A stretch of DNA of 64,000 nt from Actinomadura rupiterrae (GCF_024172125.1 NZ_JAMZEA010000018.1:62001-126000), one strand, 5' to 3'; counted from the first letter of the stretch, positions 1-8,790 are shown. Translations and numbers: made by a program. Notes: a model not told the origin generated them from the letters alone.

Positions 1-2
1 CG

Positions 3-311
3 TTCGACCGCCGCCGGCAGACCATGGTCCGGATGCTCAACGAGATCCCCGGCGTCCTCTGCCCCGAGCCCGAGGGCGCGTTCTACGCCTACCCGTCGGT
101 CAAGGAGCTGATCGGCAAGGAGATCCGCGGCAAGCGCCCGCAGTCGTCGGTCGAGCTCGCCGCGCTGATCCTGGACGAGGCGGAGGTCGCGCTCGTCCCC
201 GGCGAGGCGTTCGGCACCCCCGGCTACTTCCGCCTCTCCTACGCCCTCGGCGACGACGACCTCGTCGAAGGCGTCTCCCGCCTCGGCAAGCTCCTCACCG
301 AGGCCCACTGA
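3..311 (+). CDS. PLP-dependent aminotransferase, C-terminal fragment
   Basis: Last 102 residues of a class I/II aminotransferase, probably of the aspartate aminotransferase group; the N-terminus lies left of the window and the open frame runs in from the edge. The segment GAFYAYPSV, the ALVPGEAFG stretch and the closing FRLSYA motif are typical of the small domain. The Arg of FRLSYA is the residue that binds the substrate alpha-carboxylate in this family. The PLP lysine would lie upstream and cannot be checked. A GC-rich hairpin follows directly, so this is probably the end of its transcript. Family is well supported; substrate is not. Confidence 0.85.
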   Translation, partial: FDRRRQTMVRMLNEIPGVLCPEPEGAFYAYPSVKELIGKEIRGKRPQSSVELAALILDEAEVALVPGEAFGTPGYFRLSYALGDDDLVEGVSRLGKLLTEAH

Positions 312-323
312 CCTCTCCACCGA

Positions 324-351
324 AGCCCCGGCCACCCACCCGGCCGGGGCT
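324..351 (+). terminator. Hairpin terminator after the aminotransferase
   Basis: Perfect 10-bp inverted repeat AGCCCCGGCC / GGCCGGGGCT with an 8-nt loop, 13 bases after the stop codon. It has no clear T-run, as is common in high-GC actinobacteria. Confidence 0.7.
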
Positions 352-747
352 TCCGCGTTCCAAGGCCCGGACCTTCCACGTCCAACGGCCGAGCCTTCCG
401 CACACCAACAGCCAGAGCTTCCACGTCAGGCGGCCAGCCCTTCACGCCCCTCCACGACCCGGGCCTTTACGCCTCTCCGAAAGCCGGGCCTTCGCACTCC
501 TCCGAGGGCCGGGGCTTCGCGCCCTCCGAGGAGTGATTTTCCACACACCCGAACCAACCCGTTCCCGATATGCCACCCATCTGGGACGTGCTCGCATCAC
601 TGGGGATTTCGCCGCTCCAGATGGCATCCGGGACGACCAAAGGATCATGGGGCCGCATGGCCGCAACGGGTCATGGCGGGTAGTCCGGACTGATGGTCCT
701 GGTGAGCCGGTGGTTACGGACGGCCCCGGATCCGGCAACATTGGCAC
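352..747. other. Intergenic region without a gene
   Basis: I see no convincing ORF here. From 352 to 540 the sequence is a loose series of degenerate units ending in CTTC (for example GGGCCTT and GGGGCTTC boxes every 25-35 bases). From 540 to 747 base composition is lower and this is the likely promoter region of the next gene. Confidence 0.5.
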
Positions 748-1818
748 ATGGAGGCCCCTACCACGTTCGCCGCGTCCCCGCTGGTCGAGTCCCGCCGTCC
801 CCGTCCGGTGGCCACGCTGCCCAAGGCCCACCTGCACCTGCACTTCACCGGCTCGATGCGGCACTCCACCCTGGTCGACCTCGCCGCCAAGTACGGGGTG
901 CACCTCCCGGACGCCCTGGTCGAGGACTGGCCGCCCCGGCTGCGCGCCACCGACGAACGCGGCTGGTTCCGCTTCCAGCGCCTGTACGACATCGCCCGGT
1001 CCGTCCTGCAGTCCCCGGACGACCTGCGCCGCCTGCTCCGCGAGACCGCCGAGGACGAGGCCGCCGAGGGGTCCGGCTGGCTGGAGATCCAGGTGGACCC
1101 GAGCGGCTACGCGGCCCGCTTCGGCGGCCTGACACCGACCGTCGAGCTCGTCCTGTCCGCCGCCCGCGAGGCCGAGGAGGCCACCGGCGTCGGCATCGGC
1201 ATCGTCATCGCCGCGAACCGCACCCGCCACCCCCTGGACGCCAAGACCCTCGCCCGCCTCGCCACCCGCTACGTGGACCAGGGCGTCGTCGGCTTCGGCC
1301 TCTCCAACGACGAGCGCCGGGGCCGCGCCTACGACTTCGAGGGCGCCTTCCGCATCGCCAAGCGCGCGGGCCTCCTCTCCGTCCCGCACGGCGGCGAGCT
1401 CCTGGGCCCGGCCAGCATCCGCGAATGCCTTGAAACCCTCGAAGCCGACCGCATCGGCCACGGCGTCCGCGCCGTCGAGGACCCCCGCCTCCTGGCCCGC
1501 ATCGTCGACCGAGGCGTGGCCCTGGAGGTCTGCCCCGCCTCCAACGTCAGCCTCGGCGTCGCCTCCACCCCGTCCGACGTCCCCCTTCGCCCCCTCTACG
1601 AAGCCGGCGCCCACCTGGCCCTCGGCGCCGACGACCCCCTCCTCTTCGGCTCCCGCCTGGCCCGCCAGTACGAACTGGCCCGCGAAGTCCACAACTTCAC
1701 CGACCCCGAACTAGCCGACCTGGCCCGCCACTCCATCCAAGCCTCCGCCGCCCCCACCCCCCTAAGATCCCGCCTCCTAACCCAAGTAGAAACCTGGCTA
1801 ACCAACCCCCCCGAATAA
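748..1818 (+). CDS. add: Adenosine deaminase family protein
   Basis: 356-residue metal-dependent deaminase of the adenosine/adenine deaminase group, which hydrolyses the amino group of the purine ring in salvage. The N-terminal HLHLHFTGS motif (residues 28-36) supplies two metal-ligand histidines. VPHGGE carries the third His and the catalytic Glu, RIGHGVR the next His, and GADDPLLF the Asp pair. Length matches the family (about 330-360). The start is the ATG just before the Pro/Arg-rich leader; no strong ribosome site precedes it. Adenosine versus adenine specificity, or a secondary-metabolite deaminase role, cannot be decided from sequence alone. Confidence 0.85.
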   Translation: MEAPTTFAASPLVESRRPRPVATLPKAHLHLHFTGSMRHSTLVDLAAKYGVHLPDALVEDWPPRLRATDERGWFRFQRLYDIARSVLQSPDDLRRLLRETAEDEAAEGSGWLEIQVDPSGYAARFGGLTPTVELVLSAAREAEEATGVGIGIVIAANRTRHPLDAKTLARLATRYVDQGVVGFGLSNDERRGRAYDFEGAFRIAKRAGLLSVPHGGELLGPASIRECLETLEADRIGHGVRAVEDPRLLARIVDRGVALEVCPASNVSLGVASTPSDVPLRPLYEAGAHLALGADDPLLFGSRLARQYELAREVHNFTDPELADLARHSIQASAAPTPLRSRLLTQVETWLTNPPE

Positions 1819-3100
1819 CCCCCACCCCAACCCCACCCACCAGCCCAACGCACCGCACCGCACACCACCCGCGCAAGCCCACGCCCCCCCACGCGCAACG
1901 CAGTGGACGCCAAAACGCCACACAGCCCACCCGCGCCGCATGCACCGCGCCCCAAGCGGCAGGAGCCTCGCAACGCGGACGTGCCAAACAGACACACGGC
2001 GCAGGACGAACGCCGAGCGGAACATGGGCAGTGGACGCGCGGCATGAGCCAAGCGGCACCAGCCTCGTAACGCGGACGCGCGGCAACCGCGCAGCACATG
2101 TACTGCACCCCCCGGACGACGCAACACGGACACAACGCAGACGCGCCGCACGGACGCACGGCACAGGACCCATACCGAGCGGAACATGGGCAGTGGACGC
2201 GTGGCATGAGCCAAGCGGCACGATCCTTGCGACGCGGACGCGCGGAACATGCCCCATGCGGAATGTGTCGGCGAGGATCACCCCACACGGGGGTGGTCCG
2301 CGGGCACACCGTCTGGACATAGCGCCCGGCCCACGCTCGGCCACGAACGCCCACTGCAAACGAGCAACGCAAGCGTCCACCGTTGGCGTCCACCAGGGAA
2401 CGGGCGTTGCGAGCGCAGGCGCCAGCTGCGCAGTACAAGGGGAGGACGGCGTTCCCGCGCCGCCCCGCCGCGCATCACACGAACCCGCTGCACAAATACA
2501 CAGCGCACTTGTACGGCACCGCCGCCTGGACGACGCCACGCGGACAACCCGAAGCGAGCCATGCGGAGTGCCCCATACGCAGCGGACGCGCAGCGCGAGC
2601 CATGCGCAACGGGACACGCGTGGCACGAGCCATGCACCGCGGAACAAGCAGCCCAAGCCTTGCGGCATGAACCCACTGCGCAGACGCGCGGCATGGACGC
2701 GCGGCACACGAGCCATGCGCAGCGCGGACAAGCCAGGTAGTCGCGCGCCGCGAGCCGTGTGAAGCGGGCCAAACGGCACAGCCATGCAGCACGGACGCGC
2801 GGGTACAGGGCCCGCGCGAAGCGGTAACCGGAGCGGACGCGCGGCACGCGTCACGTGGCGCGTGGCGCGTGCCGCGTGGCGCGTGGCGCGCGTGCGACGC
2901 TGATCGCTCTGTGCTGCGCAGGGGGATGTATGTGCGCAGGTGGAAGTGTGCGCCGCGCGGGTGGATGTGTGCGCCACGTGAGTGGATGTGTGGGCGCGCG
3001 GGTGAATGCGTGGGCGTGCGGCATTGGCAGGCCGGGACGGGGCCTTTGCGAACGCTGTGGTGCTTCGTGATCAACCCCCTGGGTTGTTACGGGTGAGTGC
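1819..3100. repeat. Gene desert of degenerate GC-rich short repeats
   Basis: No plausible gene: every long frame here is Arg/Ala/Cys/His-rich and low in complexity. The word GGACGCGYGGCAYGAGCC recurs near 2033, 2194, 2580-2640 and 2693 with substitutions. A 70-bp block at 2015-2084 is repeated almost exactly at 2177-2246. Between 2850 and 2890 GTGGCGC-type units are in tandem. Between 2935 and 3015 a roughly 20-bp GGTGGATGTGTG unit repeats three to four times. The stretch 3100-3460 holds no recognisable gene either. Confidence 0.7.
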
Positions 3101-3462
3101 GCAAGTTCCGCTTGTTGTGTGGTTGGCAGCGGCGTGGGTGCCACATCGCGTCGCGTGCCCTTGCAGTTGGCGCCTGGTTGGCGTCTCGTCGCGCCTTGTT
3201 CGGCTTCAGGAGGTGGCGCGGGGTGGACGTTGGGGGGCGTAGAGCGTTGGGCATTGGCGGCGTGGAGTTGTGGGGAGTTTGCCCAGGACGCCGGGCGGTC
3301 GCCAGAGCAGGGGTTCTGGCGTCGGGCACGACGTCGAGGCATCGGGTCACGGGTGGCGGTAACGGCGTCAGGGGTCGGGACGCGGGCGGCGGTGAGGGAC
3401 AGCGGCGGCAGGCGGCGTAGCTGATGCCGTCGCCGAGGGAGGGCAGCCTGACCGTGAACGCG

Positions 3463-3845
3463 CCGGAACTGGGTCTGCCGCGGCCGGTCATGCAGCCACT
3501 CGGACGGCAGCGACAAGCTCGTGGTCGGCACCATCGTGCACAACCAGGGCAGCCCGCCGGAACTGGGCCTGCCGCGCCCGGTCAAGCAGCCACTCGGACG
3601 GCAGCGACAAGCTCGTGGTCGGCACCATCGTGCACAACCAGGGCAGCCCGCCGGAACTGGGCCTGCCGCGCCCGGTCAAGCAGCTACCCGGACGGCAGCG
3701 ACAAGCTCGTGGTCGGCGCCGTCGCGCACAACCAGGGCGACGCGCCGGAACTGGGCCTGCCGCGGCCGGTCTCGCAGCCCCGCCCGGGACGGCGTCGACG
3801 AGCTCGTGGTTGGCGCCGTTGTGCACGGCCAGGGCGACGCGCTGG
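3463..3845 (+). repeat. Four-copy 94-bp tandem repeat
   Basis: Copies begin at 3463, 3557, 3651 and 3745, each starting with CCGGAACTGGG. The second and third are almost identical; the fourth is diverged and 3 bp longer internally. The period is 94 bp, not a multiple of three, so each copy moves to another reading frame. Within a copy one frame reads DGSDKLVVGTIVHNQG and then PPELGLPRPV with nearly all third positions G or C, which looks like coding DNA. No continuous protein results. I do not recognise the peptide. Confidence 0.85.
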
Positions 3846-3965
3846 CCCCGCACAGGGGTTTGACCTGCGCCTCTGGCTCGCCTTGTTGGGCGGGCACGCC
3901 CCGGTTGGGGGGGGGTGGACTTGTTAGGGCGGGATTGGGGGTGGGGGTTCTTGGTGGGGTGGGTT

Positions 3966-3996
3966 GGCTGGCCACGTGTTGGGGGCGTGGCCAGCC
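3966..3996 (-). terminator. Hairpin terminator after the MFS gene
   Basis: Perfect 11-bp stem GGCTGGCCACG / CGTGGCCAGCC with a 9-nt loop, 21 bases past the MFS stop codon. On the plus strand TTGTTT follows it, so it could also stop rightward transcription out of the repeat region. Confidence 0.65.
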
Positions 3997-4017
3997 TTGT
4001 TTGGGTGGCGGGGTGGG

Positions 4018-5445
4018 TTAGAGGGCTGGGGCGGATTCGGGGGTGGGTTGGGTTGCGGGGGTTTGGGGGGTTGTTTCGGGTGGGGTGGTGGTGGGGGTGG
4101 GGATGGCTAGGGCTGCTGCGGCTGCGGTGGTCAGGACTGCTACGGCGGTCCAGAGGACGGTGGTGACGCCGGTGGCGAAGTGGTGGGGGGTCGTCATGTC
4201 GCCGGAGGCGGAGAAGACGGCGCCCAGTGCGGCTACGCCGAGGACGGTGCCGAGCTGGCGGCTGACGTTGCTGATGCCGGACGCGACGCCGGTTTGGGCG
4301 GGCGGGGCGGACGACAGCACGAGGCGGGTGACGGGGGCGAAGAAGAGGCCCATGCCGGTGCCCGCCAGGACGAAGCCGGGGATCAGGTCGGCGTAGTCGA
4401 AGGTCGGCGCGAGGTTGAGGGCGAGCCAGGCCAGGCCCGCGGCCTGGAGGAGCAGGGCCAGGGTGATCACGGTGCGGGTGCCGAGGCGGGACGCGAGGGG
4501 CGCGGTGAGCGGGGCCACCAGGAGCGGCATGGCGGTCCACGGCAGGGTGCGGACGCCGGCCTCCAGCGGGGACATGTGGCCGATCATCTGGAGGAACTGG
4601 ATGAGGATGAACGTCACGCCGAACATGCCGAAGCACATGGCGAGGCTGATCAGGTTCACCAGGGTGAAGCTGCGGGAGCGGAACAGGGGCAGGGGCATCA
4701 TCGGGTGCGGTGTGCGGGCCTCGTGCGCGACGAACGCGGCGAGCAGGGCGATGCCGGCGATGGCGGGGACGAGCACCTGGGCGCTCGTCCAGCCGTGCTC
4801 GTTGCCGCGGACCAGGCCGAGGACGACGCCGAGCAGGCCGAGGGTGACCAGGACGGTGCCGACCGGGTCGAGGCGCTGGGCGGGGCCGCGGCTCTCGGTC
4901 AGGAAGCGCGGGGCGAGGGCGAGCACGAGCAGTCCGGCGGGGACGTTGATCCAGAAGATCCACTCCCAGGTGGCGTACTCGGTGACGGCGCCGCCGACGA
5001 CCGGGCCGAGCGCGACGCCGAGGCCGCTCATCACGCTCCATGCGGCCAGCGCCACGGCGCGGCGGGCGGGCGGGACGGCGTGGGCGAGCAGGGTGAGCGT
5101 GAGCGGGGCGAGGATCGCGCCGCCGACGCCCTGGACGGCGCGCGCCGCGATCAGCACGCCGATGCTCGGCGCGAGCGCCGCCGCCGCGGAGGCGAGGGTG
5201 AACAGGGCCAGGCCGAGCATGAACAGGCGGCGCCGGCCGTGCCGGTCGGCGATCGAGGCCGCGGGCAGCAGCAGGACGGCGAAGGTGAGGGTGTAGGCGT
5301 TGACCGTCCACTCCAGGCCTTCGAGGCCGGTGCCCAGGTCTTCGCGGATGGCGGGCAGGGCGTTCGTCACGATGAGGTTGTCGAGGGTGACCATGAACAG
5401 CGCGATGCCGGTCACCACGAAGGTGCGTAGGGCGTGAGGTTTCAT
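4018..5445 (-). CDS. DHA2-family MFS drug exporter (EmrB/QacA type)
   Basis: 475-residue proton-driven multidrug efflux transporter of the 14-helix DHA2 group, in the plasma membrane. Motif A appears as ADRHGRRR between helices 2 and 3, motif C as SGLGVALGPVVGG in helix 5, and the WEWIFWINVPAG stretch is typical of EmrB/QacA proteins. The tail ends in a short Pro/Thr-rich segment. I chose the ATG at 5445 because AGGAAG lies 6 bases upstream; the longer frame upstream has no membrane or family similarity. It lies 86 bp downstream of a TetR gene on the same strand, with an operator-like palindrome in the gap, so drug-inducible export is likely. Substrate unknown. Confidence 0.9.
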   Translation of the reverse strand: MKPHALRTFVVTGIALFMVTLDNLIVTNALPAIREDLGTGLEGLEWTVNAYTLTFAVLLLPAASIADRHGRRRLFMLGLALFTLASAAAALAPSIGVLIAARAVQGVGGAILAPLTLTLLAHAVPPARRAVALAAWSVMSGLGVALGPVVGGAVTEYATWEWIFWINVPAGLLVLALAPRFLTESRGPAQRLDPVGTVLVTLGLLGVVLGLVRGNEHGWTSAQVLVPAIAGIALLAAFVAHEARTPHPMMPLPLFRSRSFTLVNLISLAMCFGMFGVTFILIQFLQMIGHMSPLEAGVRTLPWTAMPLLVAPLTAPLASRLGTRTVITLALLLQAAGLAWLALNLAPTFDYADLIPGFVLAGTGMGLFFAPVTRLVLSSAPPAQTGVASGISNVSRQLGTVLGVAALGAVFSASGDMTTPHHFATGVTTVLWTAVAVLTTAAAAALAIPTPTTTPPETTPQTPATQPTPESAPAL

Positions 5446-5459
5446 GACTCTTCCTAGGT

Positions 5460-5477
5460 AGTTATCAGTCACTAACT
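5460..5477. promoter_or_regulatory. Operator-like palindrome upstream of the MFS exporter
   Basis: AGTTATCAGTCACTAACT has AGTTA/TAACT arms and contains TCACTAA, the half-site also found upstream of the neighbouring tetR gene. It lies 15 bases before the exporter start codon. Probable TetR binding site (inference). Confidence 0.6.
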
Positions 5478-5531
5478 TCAATGGCCGTAAGAATGCGCGC
5501 CCGAAGGCGCGCGACGTCGATGGTGCAGCGG

Positions 5532-6164
5532 CTACCCCGTCCCCGCCGAAGGCGCGGATGCGGCGGGCCGGTCCGAGGGCGAGTGGTCGGCGGCGAGACT
5601 TCCGGCGGAGGCCCCGTCGGGGTGATGCGACCACTCCACCAGGAGGTGCGGCAGCCGCTCACCCGTGTCGAACGGGATGTTGAAGGCGGTCAGCACGTTC
5701 AGCAGCATGCCGACGGAGACGAACCGCATGACCTCTTCGGCCGACTCGCCGGAGAGCTCGCCTATTGTCCGCCAGAGGCTGGCCCACTTGGCGTTCCCCA
5801 GGGCGCGCAGCTCCGGATCGTCCACCGCGGCGGCGTAGATCTGCAACTGGAAGCGGAGCAGGGTCGGGTCGTCGACCAGGATGCCGCGGTACGCGCGGCC
5901 CATGGCGGTGAGCGCCTCGGCCCCGTACAGGCCGCCGGCCGCCTCGCGCATCACCCGTTCCATGTCGTCGAAGCAGCGCTCGGCGGCGGCCAGGAACAGC
6001 GCGCGCTTGGACGCGAACAGGCGGAACAGGTAGGGCTGCGAGACCCCCACCCGTTCGGCGATCGCGGCGGTGGAGGTGCCCTCGAAGCCGCTGCGGGCGA
6101 ACTCGGCCGTGGCGGCCCGGATCGTCTGCTCGCGGCGCTCGTCGGCGCTCATCCGTGGACTCAT
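5532..6164 (-). CDS. TetR/AcrR family transcriptional regulator
   Basis: 210-residue repressor. The N-terminal helix-turn-helix is clear (residues about 8-55: RAATAEFARSGFEGTSTAAI, then VGVSQPYLFRLFASKRALF). The C-terminal ligand domain is of the common actinobacterial type and ends in a Ser/Pro/Ala-rich tail. It precedes the DHA2 exporter on the same strand, and matching TTAGTG/CACTAA palindromes lie upstream of both genes, suggesting autoregulation and control of the pump. No clear Shine-Dalgarno sequence precedes the ATG. Confidence 0.9.
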   Translation of the reverse strand: MSPRMSADERREQTIRAATAEFARSGFEGTSTAAIAERVGVSQPYLFRLFASKRALFLAAAERCFDDMERVMREAAGGLYGAEALTAMGRAYRGILVDDPTLLRFQLQIYAAAVDDPELRALGNAKWASLWRTIGELSGESAEEVMRFVSVGMLLNVLTAFNIPFDTGERLPHLLVEWSHHPDGASAGSLAADHSPSDRPAASAPSAGTG

Positions 6165-6174
6165 GGATCCGAAG

Positions 6175-6192
6175 TTAGTGGTCGATCACTAA
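6175..6192. promoter_or_regulatory. TetR operator candidate upstream of tetR
   Basis: TTAGTGGTCGATCACTAA: 6-bp arms TTAGTG/CACTAA separated by 6 bases, 10 bases before the tetR start codon. The half-site matches the palindrome at 5460-5477. Confidence 0.65.
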
Positions 6193-6340
6193 TCTCGTCA
6201 ACTCGAACGAGGCCACACTCTCCTACCGTTTCGGTTAGGTGATCACTTCGGTGATCCTCAAGCGGCAGGCACAGACGGCGTCGCAGGACGCCGGGCTCGG
6301 CCGGGAGCCGGGTGCTTGCCGCGTCAGAGCACGTCCAGAG

Positions 6341-7411
6341 TCAGAGGGTCACGCCTACGAAGACCGGCTCGTTGACCAGTTCGACGCCGAACGCAGCGCG
6401 GACGCCGTCGCGGACCTCGCGCGCGAGGTCGAGCAGGTTCTCGGTGCTGCCGCCGTCCGGGTTGGTGAGGGCGAGGGTGTGCTTGGATGAGATGCGCGCG
6501 CGCCCGCGAGCGTGGCCCTTGGCGAAGCCCGCGCGGTCGATGAGCCAGGCGGCGGACGTCTTGGTGAGCCCTTCACCTTCCGGGTAGCGCGGGAACGTGG
6601 CGTCCGGTCCGAGGCGTTCGGCGACGCGCCGCTCAAGCTCGGCAAGGGACGACGGGTCCAGGATCGGGTTAGTGAAGAACGATCCGGCGCTGCGGGTATC
6701 CGGGTCCGAAGGGTCCAGGACCATGCCCTTGCCACGGCGCAGTTCCAGAACGGCGTCCCGCGCTTCCTTCAGGGGGACGCACTCTCCCGGCGCCGCACCC
6801 AGGCGGCGGGCAAGCTCGGCATAGGCGATCGGCTGCGAATCGTCGGACTCGCGTAGGGCGTAGGTCACATCAAGGACGACGTACTGGTCCGGCGTCTGCT
6901 TGAAGCGACTGTTGCGGTAGGTGAAGCGACAGTCCTCGCGCGAGAGGGTGACGATCGCTCCCGAACGGCGGTCGTAGGCGCGGACCTCGACGATGGTCTC
7001 CGAGACGTCCTGCCCGTAGGCGCCGACGTTCTGGATCGGCGTCGCGCCCACGCGTCCCGGGATGCCGGACAGGCACTCGACTCCGGCGAGACCGTCGGCG
7101 ACACAGCGCGCCACGAACGGTTCCCACTCCTCGCCTGCCTGCACGCGCATGAGGACGCGGCCGTTCGCCTCTGTCAGCTGCTCGGCGCCGCGCGTTCCGA
7201 CGTGGACGACCGTCCCGGGGAAGCCCTCGTCCGACACCACCAGGTTGCTGCCGCCGCCCAGCACCAGCACGGGCTCGCCGTCCGCGTCCGCTTCCCGGAC
7301 GGCGTCGACGACCTCGGCCTCGGTGGTGGCCTCGACGAACCGCCGGGCCGGGCCGCCGAGGCGCAGCGTGGTGTATCCGGCCAGGTTCACCTCTTCAGCG
7401 AACACCGCCAC
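6341..7411 (-). CDS. murB: UDP-N-acetylmuramate dehydrogenase (MurB)
   Basis: 356-residue FAD enzyme that reduces UDP-GlcNAc-enolpyruvate to UDP-MurNAc with NADPH in cytoplasmic peptidoglycan precursor synthesis. The FAD-binding VLGGGSNLVV, GIPGRVGATPIQNVGAYGQ, YRNSRFK and RSAGSFFTNP motifs are present; the Ser of RSAGSFF is the proton donor in characterised MurB proteins. The GTG start at 7411 (VAVFAEEVNLAG) fits family length and has GGGAGGGGAG just upstream; a longer frame to 7573 is non-conserved. It follows hadB after a 215-bp gap containing a perfect 16-bp hairpin only 24 bases before the start codon. Confidence 0.95.
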   Translation of the reverse strand: MAVFAEEVNLAGYTTLRLGGPARRFVEATTEAEVVDAVREADADGEPVLVLGGGSNLVVSDEGFPGTVVHVGTRGAEQLTEANGRVLMRVQAGEEWEPFVARCVADGLAGVECLSGIPGRVGATPIQNVGAYGQDVSETIVEVRAYDRRSGAIVTLSREDCRFTYRNSRFKQTPDQYVVLDVTYALRESDDSQPIAYAELARRLGAAPGECVPLKEARDAVLELRRGKGMVLDPSDPDTRSAGSFFTNPILDPSSLAELERRVAERLGPDATFPRYPEGEGLTKTSAAWLIDRAGFAKGHARGRARISSKHTLALTNPDGGSTENLLDLAREVRDGVRAAFGVELVNEPVFVGVTL

Positions 7412-7435
7412 GTGGTGTCTCCCCTCCCGTGCGCG

Positions 7436-7471
7436 CATGAGCCGGGGGCGGCCAGCCGCCCCCGGCTCATG
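7436..7471 (-). terminator. Perfect 16-bp hairpin between hadB and murB
   Basis: The arms CATGAGCCGGGGGCGG and CCGCCCCCGGCTCATG are perfectly complementary with a 4-nt loop. It could terminate the rpmG/hadAB transcript, but it lies so close to the murB ribosome site that it may instead act as a murB leader structure. Confidence 0.6.
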
Positions 7472-7626
7472 TGTACCGTACTCGCGGCCCTCGTCCCGAC
7501 TCAGGCGAGCCCGACGGCCCGGTCCCGGGCAAGCCCAACTGCCTGCCCCCGGCCCACGCCAACCCCGGCCCACGCCAAGCCTGGCCTCACGCCAACCTCG
7601 GCTGCCGCAAGCAGCCAGGTCCCGGC

Positions 7627-8052
7627 TCAGGCGAGCTTCACCACGGCCTTGGCCCGGGTGAGGACCTTCTGGCCCTCGGCACGCGCGGTCAGGGCGATGA
7701 CGACCGTGTTGTCGTCCCGCTTCTCCTCGATCTTGCCGGTGAGCTCCAGGTCGGCGCCGCCGGCGTCCGGCACGACGACGGGTGCGGAGAAGCGCACGCC
7801 GTAGTCGAGGACGGCGCCGGGGTCGCCCGCCCAGTCGGTCACGTAGCGGCCCCCCTGGGCCATCGTGTACATGCCGTGCGCGATGACGTCCGGTAGGCCG
7901 ACCGACTTGGCGAAGCTCTCACGCCAGTGGATCGGGTTGAAGTCGCCGGACGCGCCCGCGTACATCACGAGGTTGGCCCTGTCGACGTGGTAGGTCTGGG
8001 CGGGGAGCTCGTCGCCGACGTTGACCTCGTCGAACTTCACCTTGGCGGTCAT
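7627..8052 (-). CDS. hadB: (3R)-hydroxyacyl-ACP dehydratase subunit HadB, MaoC-like
   Basis: 141-residue single hot-dog-fold subunit; with HadA it dehydrates 3-hydroxyacyl-ACP in fatty-acid elongation (FAS-II). The hydratase motif SGDFNPIHW carries the catalytic Asp37 and His42, so this is the active subunit of the heterodimer. HGMYTMAQ and the closing RAKAVVKL strand are typical. Its ATG overlaps the hadA stop codon by one base (TGATG), giving translational coupling. The order rpmG-hadA-hadB matches mycobacteria and other actinobacteria; hadC is absent here. Confidence 0.93.
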   Translation of the reverse strand: MTAKVKFDEVNVGDELPAQTYHVDRANLVMYAGASGDFNPIHWRESFAKSVGLPDVIAHGMYTMAQGGRYVTDWAGDPGAVLDYGVRFSAPVVVPDAGGADLELTGKIEEKRDDNTVVIALTARAEGQKVLTRAKAVVKLA

Positions 8053-8489
8053 CAGGCACCCCGCTCCACGATCGTGTTGTACGACTTGCAGACCAGCTCG
8101 CCCTCGGACGTCTTCACGTCCGTGACGATGTCCACCTTCTCGTTGTTGCCGATCGCCTTGATCTCGGTGATGGCCGAGGTGCAGGTGACGACGTCCCCCG
8201 CGCGCACGGGGCGGACGTACTCGAAGCGCTGCTCGCCGTGGACGACCATGGCGAAGTTGATGCCCAGCTCGGGATCGGCGAGCGCGCCCCCGCCGAGGGA
8301 GACCACGATCGGAAAGGTGGGCGGCGCGATGACGTCGGGGTGTCCGGCGGCGCGGGCGGCCTCGGGGTCGCGGTACACGGGGTTGGGGTCGCCGATGGCG
8401 TCCGCGAACTCCCGGATCTTCACCCGGCTGACCTCGTAGGGCTCGCTGGGCGGGAACGTCCGCCCGATGAAATCACGGTTGATCGCCAT
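8052..8489 (-). CDS. hadA: Dehydratase subunit HadA, MaoC-like
   Basis: 145-residue hot-dog-fold partner of HadB. At the position of the catalytic loop it reads GDPNPVYRD, with Tyr where the active subunit has His, as expected for the substrate-binding, non-catalytic half of the heterodimer. The N-terminus MAINRDFIGRTFPP matches the family, so I use the ATG at 8489 with GGACGGAG upstream rather than the longer open frame. A 300-bp gap with palindromes (for example ACGGGACGTCCCGT near 8569) separates it from rpmG. Confidence 0.92.
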   Translation of the reverse strand: MAINRDFIGRTFPPSEPYEVSRVKIREFADAIGDPNPVYRDPEAARAAGHPDVIAPPTFPIVVSLGGGALADPELGINFAMVVHGEQRFEYVRPVRAGDVVTCTSAITEIKAIGNNEKVDIVTDVKTSEGELVCKSYNTIVERGA

Positions 8490-8697
8490 GCACTCCGTCC
8501 TTCTCGCTCGCGTCCGGACTCCCCGGCGGAGTCCGAGGCTCGCGCGCGCAGAGCCGCAGAGCCCCCGTACGGGACGTCCCGTAACGGGAGTTCCCGAGCA
8601 GGAGCCCGTGCGAGGCTCGTGCGCGCGCAGTCCGCAGGCGCCCGCGCCCAAGCGCCTGCTTACCGGTCTCGCTCCGGGACGGTAACAGAACGACGTT

Positions 8698-8733
8698 CAG
8701 CCCGCCCTCGCGGGTAGGTGCGAGGACGGGCTG
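8698..8733 (-). terminator. Terminator after rpmG
   Basis: Near-perfect stem CAGCCCGCCCTCGC / GCGAGGACGGGCTG, about 60 bases past the rpmG stop codon. It suggests hadAB has its own promoter in the following gap. Confidence 0.6.
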
Positions 8734-8790
8734 AGGCGCGTCTGTGGCAAGCGCGAAGCTGCCCGCGCGGACCGCTGCGGCCGGTGGAGG

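Noticed and set aside
442..1692. Long minus-strand frame opposite the adenosine deaminase gene (416 codons)
   Set aside because: It is an antisense shadow: composition is Gly/Ala/Val/Asp-rich with no family motifs, while the plus strand has complete deaminase motifs.
1697..2977. 426-codon minus-strand frame over the repeat desert
   Set aside because: Repetitive Arg/Cys/Ala peptide without ribosome site or domain; produced by GC-rich repeats.
3488..5311. 607-codon minus-strand frame crossing the 94-bp repeats and the MFS gene
   Set aside because: Out of frame with the clear MFS protein; Arg/Pro-rich and overlaps it completely.
4180..5430. 416-codon plus-strand frame opposite the MFS gene
   Set aside because: Gly/Glu/Asp-rich antisense shadow of a GC3-biased gene.
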